This document shows, piece by piece, positions 7,696 to 12,860 of a stretch of DNA of 16,809 bases. The stretch's first letter is position 1, and each line of letters opens with the position of its first letter. The position numbers were made by a program, and so were the translations under genes. Origin of the DNA: JBCDBY01 sp039182715 (GTDB lineage Bacteria > Planctomycetota > PLA2); the NCBI GenBank assembly GCA_039182715.1, contig JBCDBY010000066.1:1-16809 (forward strand), given 5' to 3'. Under the pieces are notes generated by a model. The model searched no databases, was not told the DNA's origin, and was given only the letters and a program-made list of their open reading frames with translations.

Positions 7696-7733
7696 GCGCG
7701 CCGTCGCGGCGGGATTGGCGCGCATCTTTTTTT
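7696..7733 (+). terminator. Rho-independent terminator of the FG-GAP gene
   Basis: GCGCGCC (7696-7702) pairs with GGCGCGC (7717-7723). After ATC, a run of seven T follows (7727-7733). It lies 22 nt past the FG-GAP stop codon and separates that gene from the sigma-factor unit. Confidence 0.65.
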
Positions 7734-7746
7734 CGCCGCCCGCCAT

Positions 7747-7786
7747 GCGCGATTTGACCGCAATCCGCGTTGGCGCGATGTGACCG
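7747..7786. repeat. 14-bp direct repeat upstream of ECF sigma gene
   Basis: GCGCGATTTGACCG (7747-7760) and GCGCGATGTGACCG (7773-7786) differ at one base and start 26 bp apart. TTGACC within the first copy could act as a -35 element. The pair lies between the terminator and the sigma factor start, where an activator or sigma-specific promoter would be expected. Confidence 0.5.
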
Positions 7787-7806
7787 ACCGGCGTTTTGCC
7801 CGTCGG
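7784..7806 (+). promoter_or_regulatory. Leader hairpin before the ECF sigma factor
   Basis: CCGACCGGC (7784-7792) pairs with GCCCGTCGG (7798-7806) with one C-C mismatch and a GTTTT loop. It ends 8 nt before the chosen ATG and leaves only a weak ribosome-binding sequence (AGGG, 7808-7811) exposed. It may modulate translation; no T-run follows, so it is not a terminator. Confidence 0.35.
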
Positions 7807-7814
7807 TAGGGTGC

Positions 7815-8288
7815 ATGGACGACCCCCGCACCGGCGAGCTCCTCAAACACGTCGACGATCTGCGCCGCTGGGCGCACCACCGCACGCGCGATCCGCATCT
7901 TGCGGAAGATCTCGTGCAGGAAGCGGTGCTCCACGCCCTCGTGCGGCTTCACGAGGTCCGCGAGATGAAGAAGGTGGGCGCGTGGCTCTTCCGCATCGCG
8001 GAGCGTCGCCTGGCGGACTGCTACCGGCGCCCGCGCATGGAAGAGCTGCCGGACCGCATCGCCTCGCCCCCGCCCGACCCGGAGCCGGTGCTGCCCCCCG
8101 AGCGTGCGGCCGCGCAGGTCAAGCGGGGCCTGCGCCTCCTCCCCGGGCCGCTGCGCCGCGTGGTGCGCCTGCACTATCTGCAGGAGCGCCCGCTCTCGGA
8201 AGTCGCGCGCCGGCTGGGGACCTCGGTGGGGGCGGTCAAGTCGCGGCTCTATCGGGCGCGGCGGATGATGCGGGAGTCGCAGCCGTGA
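7815..8288 (+). CDS. ECF-type RNA polymerase sigma factor
   Basis: A 157-residue sigma-70 family protein of ECF size. Region 2 spans about residues 10-72, with the core-binding helix around DPHLAEDLVQEAVLHAL and the -10 recognition helix WLFRIAERRLADCYRR. Region 4 spans about 104-153, with the helix-turn-helix LSEVARRLGTSVGAVKSRLY. A Pro-rich linker (84-95) joins them. The ATG at 7815 is chosen because it begins where the sigma fold begins; an in-frame GTG 45 nt upstream would run through the leader hairpin. ECF factors redirect RNA polymerase to envelope-stress or surface genes and are normally held by an anti-sigma factor. The next gene overlaps by 4 nt (GTGA) but does not look like an anti-sigma factor. 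Confidence 0.92.
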   Translation: MDDPRTGELLKHVDDLRRWAHHRTRDPHLAEDLVQEAVLHALVRLHEVREMKKVGAWLFRIAERRLADCYRRPRMEELPDRIASPPPDPEPVLPPERAAAQVKRGLRLLPGPLRRVVRLHYLQERPLSEVARRLGTSVGAVKSRLYRARRMMRESQP

Positions 8289-9070
8289 GGGGGCTCTCGC
8301 TCGCCTGCTGGGGGTTGGCCCGCTGGGGGTTGGCCTGCTGGGGGTTGGCCTGCTGGGGAGCCGCCTGCTGGGCGGCCGACGCGTCCGGCAAAGAGCCGGC
8401 CGATGCCTGGACGCAGGCGACATCGCTGACCCGGATCGCGCGCAAGGACCCCGCCCGCGTGCCCGATGCGCTCGCCGCGTGGGACGCGCTCATCCGTGCA
8501 AGCGGCAAGGACCGCAAGCAGTTGCCCCGCGCGCGCCGCGGGCGGGCGGGCGTCCTGCGCGCTGCCGGTCGTTGGAAGGAGGCGCTCGCCGAACACGACC
8601 GCATCGTCGAAGGCCGCGCCCGGCGCCGCGATCGGGCGCGCGCGCTGTTCGATGGCGCGCGCCTGCTCCAGCGCATGGAGCAGCCGAAGGCGGCGATCCC
8701 TCGGCTCGCGCGGCTGCGGGAGGACTACGGCGACGAAGTGCGCTTATGCGCGCAGGCGGCGCTCCTCCAGGGCGAACTCCTGGTTTCGGTCGGGAGCGTG
8801 CGCAAGGGCGAACGTGCGTTTCGTTTCGTGGTGGAGAAGTGCCGCGACGAGGACAAGCAGGTCATTCTCGCGTACGACCAGCTCGCCCTGCTGGAGCTGG
8901 CGCGCGGTCGGCGCAAGGCGGCGCAGCGTTGGCTGGAACGCTGCCGCAAGCGATACGAGAAGCGCGCGGCGCGGGATGACCGCAAGGGGCGCTTCCTCGC
9001 GCGGCAGCTCGGCGCCATGAAGGCGCCGGTCGCGGCCGCTAGGAGTCCTCGGGCGGAGGACGGCGCTTGA
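8285..9070 (+). CDS. Exported helical-repeat (TPR-like) protein coupled to ECF sigma factor
   Basis: A 261-residue protein starting at a GTG that overlaps the sigma stop (GTGA), with GGGAG (8272-8276) 8 nt upstream. The N-terminus is a signal-like segment made of five tandem pentapeptides (residues 7-31: ACWGL, ARWGL, ACWGL, ACWGA, ACWAA), then ADA as a possible signal peptidase I site. Cysteines occur but none has a good lipobox. The rest is Arg/Ala-rich alpha-helix with TPR-like pairs, for example RRGRAGVLRAAGRWKEALAE, QAALLQGELLVSVGSVRKGE and QLALLELARGRRKAAQRWLE. It lacks the zinc anti-sigma motif and an obvious internal membrane helix. The coupling suggests it acts with the sigma factor, perhaps as an envelope-side sensor or as its main target. 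The 3' end overlaps the opposite-strand gene by 32 nt. Confidence 0.75.
   Translation: MRGLSLACWGLARWGLACWGLACWGAACWAADASGKEPADAWTQATSLTRIARKDPARVPDALAAWDALIRASGKDRKQLPRARRGRAGVLRAAGRWKEALAEHDRIVEGRARRRDRARALFDGARLLQRMEQPKAAIPRLARLREDYGDEVRLCAQAALLQGELLVSVGSVRKGERAFRFVVEKCRDEDKQVILAYDQLALLELARGRRKAAQRWLERCRKRYEKRAARDDRKGRFLARQLGAMKAPVAAARSPRAEDGA
8303..8377 (+). repeat. Five tandem 15-nt repeats inside a signal-peptide coding region
   Basis: Units begin at 8303, 8318, 8333, 8348 and 8363. Copies 1 and 3 are identical (GCCTGCTGGGGGTTG); copy 2 has one change (CGC for TGC); copies 4 and 5 diverge at the 3' end. Each unit encodes one pentapeptide (consensus Ala-Cys-Trp-Gly-Leu), so gain or loss of a unit keeps the frame and changes the length of the hydrophobic core by five residues. 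Confidence 0.92.
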
Positions 9071-9938
9071 GCATGGTGACGACGTTGCCCTTCTCGTTGA
9101 ACGTCACCTCATCCATGAACGTCCGCATCAGCAGCACGCCGCGTCCGCTCAACAGCTCGAGGTGGTTCTGTTCGCGCGGGTCGGGCAGCGTGGACGGGTC
9201 GAACCCGGCGCCGTCGTCGGCGATCACGAAGCGGGCCGCGTCCTGGTCGATGCGCGCCTCGACGCGGATGCGCCGATGGCAGTAGGGCTCCGTGCGGCTG
9301 CGCGCCTCGATGGCGCGATGGTACGCCTCGAGGCCTTCCTCGCGCGCCTCCGACGAGAACTCCAGGTTCCCGTGTTCGAGCGCGTTCTGCAGCGCCTCGG
9401 AGAGCGCGATGCCGAGCTGCATGCAGGTCGAGTCGTCGCACCAGCCGAGCTGCATGACCGCGTTCTGGAGGTGCTTGACGAGCGGGCGCACGAGACGCGG
9501 TTCGCAGCCGAGCTCGAACTCGCACTGGCTCGACGCCAGCGAGCCGAACAGCTCCTGCTGCGTGCGCCGTTCCTCCGACAGTTCGATGACCTCTTCGACG
9601 ACCTCGCGCAGGCGCGGGCCGAAGGCGGACTTGGGCAGGTAGCTGGCCGCGCCCGCCCGCAGTGCCTCCATGGCGATGTCTTCATTGCCCTTCGACGTCA
9701 TCAGGACGACCGGCAGGTCCGGGTGCACCGCCTTGAGGGAGCGCACCAGCTGCAGGCCGTCGGGCTCCGGCATGACGAGGTCGGTCAGGACGATGTCGGG
9801 GGGCTCGGTCTGCAGGCGCTCCAGCGCCGCCGCCCCGCTCTCGACCGCTTCGACCTCCAGGTCCTCTCGTTCGGAGAGGATGTGCGTCACCAGATCCCTG
9901 TCGATCCGGGAGTCGTCGACGACGAGGACGCGCACCAC
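9039..9938 (-). CDS. Response regulator with RsbW-like HATPase output domain
   Basis: A 299-residue protein. The REC domain (2-120) has acidic residues D8/D9, phosphoacceptor D53 (VLTDLVMPEPDG), T81 and K103 (LPKS). The C-terminal half (about 140-292) is a GHKL ATPase of the anti-sigma serine-kinase type: N-box EALQNALEHGN (181-191), DDGAGFD (241-247) and the glycine-rich SGRGVLLMRTFMDE (264-277). There is no His-containing dimerisation domain, so it is not a histidine kinase. Such domains bind or phosphorylate anti-sigma antagonists (STAS proteins) in partner switching; REC phosphorylation would switch this activity. Five cysteines occur in this half. It starts at GTG with AGGA 7 nt upstream, 4 nt after the REC-HPt stop. 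No STAS partner is in the window. Confidence 0.9.
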   Translation of the reverse strand: MVRVLVVDDSRIDRDLVTHILSEREDLEVEAVESGAAALERLQTEPPDIVLTDLVMPEPDGLQLVRSLKAVHPDLPVVLMTSKGNEDIAMEALRAGAASYLPKSAFGPRLREVVEEVIELSEERRTQQELFGSLASSQCEFELGCEPRLVRPLVKHLQNAVMQLGWCDDSTCMQLGIALSEALQNALEHGNLEFSSEAREEGLEAYHRAIEARSRTEPYCHRRIRVEARIDQDAARFVIADDGAGFDPSTLPDPREQNHLELLSGRGVLLMRTFMDEVTFNEKGNVVTMLKRRPPPEDS

Positions 9939-9942
9939 GTCT

Positions 9943-10569
9943 CTATCCTAGCAATTCGCGCAGCCGCGGCAGCAGCGCGTCGAAGCTGCCGCGCAGCCGC
10001 GCGAGCACCGCCGCGTCGATGTCGTGGTTCTGCGCCGCGCGTTCGAGGGCGAGCGCATCCTCGTGGATTCGGGAGTCCTCCAGGAAGCGCAGCGCCCCCG
10101 CGATCGTGTGGGCGAGCCGCCGCATCTCCTTGGGGTCGGTCGTCGCCTCGGCCTGGTCGAGGAGGCGCGGCACTTCGTCGATGACGCCGTAGAGCATGAC
10201 CTGCACGAGATCGCCGCTGCCAAACTCGCGGTGCGCCGTCGCCACGCCCAGCAGCGTCTCGACATCCTGCAGCTTGAACGGCTTGGTCAGGCATCCGTCG
10301 AGGCCCGCGTCACGGCTGCGTTCGACGGCGTCGGGATGGCCGCTGACCGCATAGATCGGGAGGGCGGCGTCGCGCGTGCGCAGCTCGCGGGCGACGTCGA
10401 GGCCGTTGCGATCCGGCAATTCGTGGTCGATGACGACGGCGTCGTACCCCTCCGCCGCCAACGCCTCGGCGCCGGTGGAGGCGGGCAGCGCTTCGTGACC
10501 AACGCGCCGGATCATGGCGACGAGGACGTCGCGCACCATCTCCGAGTCGTCCACGACCAGTACCCGCAT
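9943..10569 (-). CDS. Response regulator with C-terminal HPt-like domain
   Basis: A 208-residue protein from ATG at 10569; a GTG one codon upstream is equally possible. The REC domain (1-115) has D7/D8, phosphoacceptor D48 (VIDHELPDRNG), S76 and K96 (LTKPF). A helical domain follows (about 118-208), with His154 in LAHTIAGALRFLEDSRIHED and LALERAAQ, matching the HPt four-helix bundle. The usual lysine of the H-x-x-K-G motif is alanine here. REC-HPt proteins carry phosphoryl groups between a hybrid histidine kinase and a final regulator; the adjacent REC-HATPase is the natural candidate recipient. It lies between ugd (50 nt upstream) and the REC-HATPase gene (4 nt downstream), probably in one operon. 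A hairpin covers its translation start region. Confidence 0.85.
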   Translation of the reverse strand: MRVLVVDDSEMVRDVLVAMIRRVGHEALPASTGAEALAAEGYDAVVIDHELPDRNGLDVARELRTRDAALPIYAVSGHPDAVERSRDAGLDGCLTKPFKLQDVETLLGVATAHREFGSGDLVQVMLYGVIDEVPRLLDQAEATTDPKEMRRLAHTIAGALRFLEDSRIHEDALALERAAQNHDIDAAVLARLRGSFDALLPRLRELLG

Positions 10570-10571
10570 CA

Positions 10572-10613
10572 CGTCCCGCCCAAGGGTACGGGAATCGGCC
10601 TCGGAGCGGGACG
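10572..10613 (-). promoter_or_regulatory. Stem-loop between ugd and REC-HPt gene, overlapping the start region
   Basis: CGTCCCGC (10572-10579, plus strand) is the exact reverse complement of GCGGGACG (10606-10613), giving an 8-bp stem with a 26-nt loop. In the minus-strand mRNA the 3' arm GCGGGACG ends 2 nt before the ATG at 10569 and contains the only purine-rich sequence that could serve as ribosome-binding site. No T-run follows, so it is more likely translational or RNA-stability control than a terminator. Confidence 0.45.
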
Positions 10614-10619
10614 CTCGGT

Positions 10620-11924
10620 TCAGACCCCGATGCCGTGGTACGTGAGTCCGCTCGCCTCGGCGAGTTTGCGGTTCCAGACGTTGCGCCCATCGAAGACCAC
10701 CGGGCTACGCAGCGAGGCGCGAATGCGGTCGAAGTCGGGCGTGCGGAACTCGTTCCACTCGGTGACGAGCAGCAGCGCGTCCGCGCCGTCGAGGATGCCG
10801 TACGGATCATCGGAGAGCGTGACGCCCTCGCTGTGGCCGAGCATGCCTTCGGCGACGGCCAGCGCCGCGGGGTCGGTCGCGCGCACCTTCGCGCCGGCGG
10901 CGAGCAGGCCGTCGATGATCTCGAGCGCGGGCGCCTCGCGCATGTCGTCGGTACCCGGTTTGAAGGCGAGGCCCCAGAGCGCGAAGGTCTTGTCGAGCAG
11001 GCTCTCGCCGAACTGCTTCTTGACCTTGTGAACGAGCTTGCGCTTCTGCTTCTTGTTCACCTCGGTGACGGCGTCGAGCACCATCATCTCCATGCCGTTC
11101 TGCTGGCCCGTGTAGTGCAGCGCACGCAGGTCCTTGGGGAAGCAGGAGCCGCCGAATCCCACGCCGGGGAAGAGGAAGTGGCCGCCGATGCGGACGTCCA
11201 TCGCCATGCCGCGGCGCACCTGTTCGACGTTGGCGCCCACGCGCTCGCACAGCTCGGCCACCTCGTTCATGAACGAGATGCGCGCGGCCAGCATCGCGTT
11301 GCTCGCGTACTTGGCCATCTCCGCGCTGGCGGTGTCCATGATGAGCAGGCGGTCGCCGCGACGCATGTAGGGCGCGTAGAGCGCGCGCATCATCTCGATC
11401 GCCTGCTCGTCGTCGGTACCGATGATCACGCGATCCGGCTTCATGAAGTCGTCGATCGCCGCGCCCTCCTTGAGGAACTCCGGGTTCGAAACGACGGCGA
11501 AGTCGTGATCGGTTTCGGCCGCCACGATCGCGCGCACGCGCTCGGCGGTGCCGACCGGAACGGTCGACTTGTCGATGATCACCTTGCGGCCGTCCATCGC
11601 CTGGCCGATCTGCTTCGCGACCGCCTCGACGGCGGAGAGATCGGCGGATCCGTCCTCGTCCGACGGCGTTCCGACCGCGATGAAGATGAGCTGGCCGTCC
11701 TTGACGGCGGCGTCGAGGTCGGTGGTGAACTCGAGGCGACCGGCCGCGACGTTCTTGTGGACCAGCGCGTCGAGGCCCGGCTCGTGGATCGGGATCTCGC
11801 CCCGCTTGAGGGCATCGATCTTCTCCTCGATCCGATCCACACAGGTGACGTGGTTGCCCGTCGCCGAGAGGCAAGCCCCCGTCACGAGTCCCACGTAGCC
11901 GGTTCCGATCACCGTGACGCGCAT
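10620..11924 (-). CDS. ugd: UDP-glucose 6-dehydrogenase
   Basis: A 434-residue enzyme oxidising UDP-glucose to UDP-glucuronate with two NAD+, supplying precursors for capsule, exopolysaccharide or lipopolysaccharide sugars. Visible are the N-terminal Rossmann motif GTGYVG (7-12), IAVGTPSDEDGSADLS in the nucleotide-sugar dehydrogenase pattern, STVPVGT (120-126), EFLKEG (149-154), Lys205, the catalytic Cys261 in GFGGSCFPKDL, and the C-terminal UDP-binding domain with ALWGLAFKPGTDDMREAPA. Length is typical of the UGD/AglM family. The related GDP-mannose dehydrogenase is less likely given these motifs. The ATG at 11924 has a strong AAGGAG with short spacing. A promoter candidate lies just upstream. 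Two signalling genes follow on the same strand. Confidence 0.95.
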   Translation of the reverse strand: MRVTVIGTGYVGLVTGACLSATGNHVTCVDRIEEKIDALKRGEIPIHEPGLDALVHKNVAAGRLEFTTDLDAAVKDGQLIFIAVGTPSDEDGSADLSAVEAVAKQIGQAMDGRKVIIDKSTVPVGTAERVRAIVAAETDHDFAVVSNPEFLKEGAAIDDFMKPDRVIIGTDDEQAIEMMRALYAPYMRRGDRLLIMDTASAEMAKYASNAMLAARISFMNEVAELCERVGANVEQVRRGMAMDVRIGGHFLFPGVGFGGSCFPKDLRALHYTGQQNGMEMMVLDAVTEVNKKQKRKLVHKVKKQFGESLLDKTFALWGLAFKPGTDDMREAPALEIIDGLLAAGAKVRATDPAALAVAEGMLGHSEGVTLSDDPYGILDGADALLLVTEWNEFRTPDFDRIRASLRSPVVFDGRNVWNRKLAEASGLTYHGIGV

Positions 11925-11946
11925 TCGTTCTCCTTCCGAAGCCCTC

Positions 11947-11975
11947 TCTATACCCCCGAATCCGGACGCTGCCGA
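11947..11975 (-). promoter_or_regulatory. Candidate ugd promoter
   Basis: Read on the minus strand: TCGGCA (11975-11970) as -35, a 17-nt spacer and TATAGA (11952-11947) as -10, each matching 4 of 6 consensus bases. The start would fall near 11940, leaving a leader of about 16 nt that includes the Shine-Dalgarno. The -35 lies within an inverted repeat (CCGGAC 11962-11967, GTCCGG 11981-11986) that could be an operator. Confidence 0.35.
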
Positions 11976-12010
11976 GTGCTGTCCGGCCCGTCGTCCCGCG
12001 TTGGTGCAAC

Positions 12011-12016
12011 TACAAT
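12011..12016 (+). promoter_or_regulatory. Candidate -10 element for the sigma/kinase unit
   Basis: TACAAT matches 5 of 6 bases of the housekeeping -10 hexamer, about 100 nt before the sigma start at 12114. No good -35 sits 16-18 nt upstream, so this is weak. The 189-nt region between ugd and the sigma gene is otherwise non-coding. Confidence 0.25.
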
Positions 12017-12075
12017 GCTCGGGTCCCGAAGCCACCGCGTATGCCCGCCGTTCGAATCGACCGCCCCGCGCGTCG

Positions 12076-12106
12076 CGTCCACGGCAGACCGTTCGGCGGG
12101 TGGACG
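12076..12106 (+). promoter_or_regulatory. Leader hairpin before the second sigma factor
   Basis: CGTCCAC (12076-12082) is the exact reverse complement of GTGGACG (12100-12106), with a 17-nt loop. The 3' arm reaches into the weak purine-rich GGACGGAA that precedes the ATG at 12114, so folding could hide the ribosome site. Confidence 0.3.
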
Positions 12107-12113
12107 GAACGCA

Positions 12114-12803
12114 ATGACTAGCCAGGAACCGACCTGCTGGAGCCTCGTCGAGGGCGCGCGCGAAGGACGTGCGGACGCGCGCGCGCGATTCGCCGACGCC
12201 TATCTACCGGTGGTACGCGCGTACCTGCTCGCGCGTTGGGGGCGTGGTCCGCTGCGCGAGGGCGTCGACGATGCGGTCCAGGACACGTTCGTGGAGTGCT
12301 TTCGCGATGCCGGCGCCCTGTCGCGCGTGTCGGGCGGCGGCCGCAGTCGATTCCGCACGTTCCTCTACGCCGTCGTGCGCAACGTGGCCCGTCGGCGGGA
12401 GGAGCGCTGGCAGCGCGACGACCTCCGCCGCTCTCCGCTCGAAGGCGATGGGGAGCATCCGGAAGCACGCGACGCGCGGCTCTCCGTCGCGTTCGATCGC
12501 GCCTGGGCCAACGCCATTCTCCAGCGGGCGGTTCAACGCATGCGCGCCGACGCACGGAACGGCACGGACGAGGCGCGTCGCCAGGTCGAGCTCCTTCGTC
12601 TGCGTTTCACGGAAGACCTGCCGATTCGCGCCATCGCCGAGCGATGGGACGAGGATCCGGCCTCCGTCCATCGGCTGTACGCCCGCGCCCGAGAGGGCTA
12701 CAAGCGCTCGTTGATCGTGGAGATGCGATTTGACCAGCCGGAACTCACCGCGGCGGAACTGGAGTCGGCCTGCGTGGGGCTCCTCGGGCTCGTCGGAGAC
12801 TGA
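12114..12803 (+). CDS. ECF-type sigma factor linked to a Ser/Thr kinase
   Basis: A 229-residue sigma-70 family protein. Region 2 spans about 25-100, with VDDAVQDTFVECFRDAG for core binding and FRTFLYAVVRNVARRREERW as the -10 recognition helix. Region 4 spans about 155-200 with the helix-turn-helix LPIRAIAERWDEDPASVHRL. A long linker and a roughly 30-residue acidic tail (205-229) extend beyond the usual ECF fold. Sigma factors of this size are known next to Ser/Thr kinase genes in Planctomycetota, where phosphorylation is thought to replace an anti-sigma factor. No anti-sigma gene is present and the kinase gene follows after 57 nt. The ATG at 12114 begins just before the fold; upstream codons are antisense to ugd or non-coding. 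Confidence 0.9.
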   Translation: MTSQEPTCWSLVEGAREGRADARARFADAYLPVVRAYLLARWGRGPLREGVDDAVQDTFVECFRDAGALSRVSGGGRSRFRTFLYAVVRNVARRREERWQRDDLRRSPLEGDGEHPEARDARLSVAFDRAWANAILQRAVQRMRADARNGTDEARRQVELLRLRFTEDLPIRAIAERWDEDPASVHRLYARAREGYKRSLIVEMRFDQPELTAAELESACVGLLGLVGD

Positions 12804-12860
12804 CGTGCGATTTCCGACGCGAAAACCGGGTGGGACCGGATTCAGGAGCAGGAGACGCTC

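Noticed and set aside
5404..7746. Very long open frame antisense to the FG-GAP gene
   Set aside because: It mirrors the repeats of the sense gene, shows no domain, and arises from the high-GC codon bias; the sense strand has a signal peptide and clear motifs.
8303..8377. CRISPR-like array
   Set aside because: Units are contiguous 15-mers without spacers and keep the reading frame, so they are a coding minisatellite.
8285..8400. Lipoprotein reading of the repeat-bearing signal peptide
   Set aside because: Several Cys are present, but the residues before them (Gly-Leu-Ala, Gly-Ala-Ala) do not form a good lipobox; an ordinary signal or anchor is as likely.
10635..12113. Long plus-strand open frame running antisense through ugd into the sigma gene
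   Set aside because: Only the part from 12114 looks like a protein family; the rest is complementary to a clear UDP-glucose dehydrogenase.
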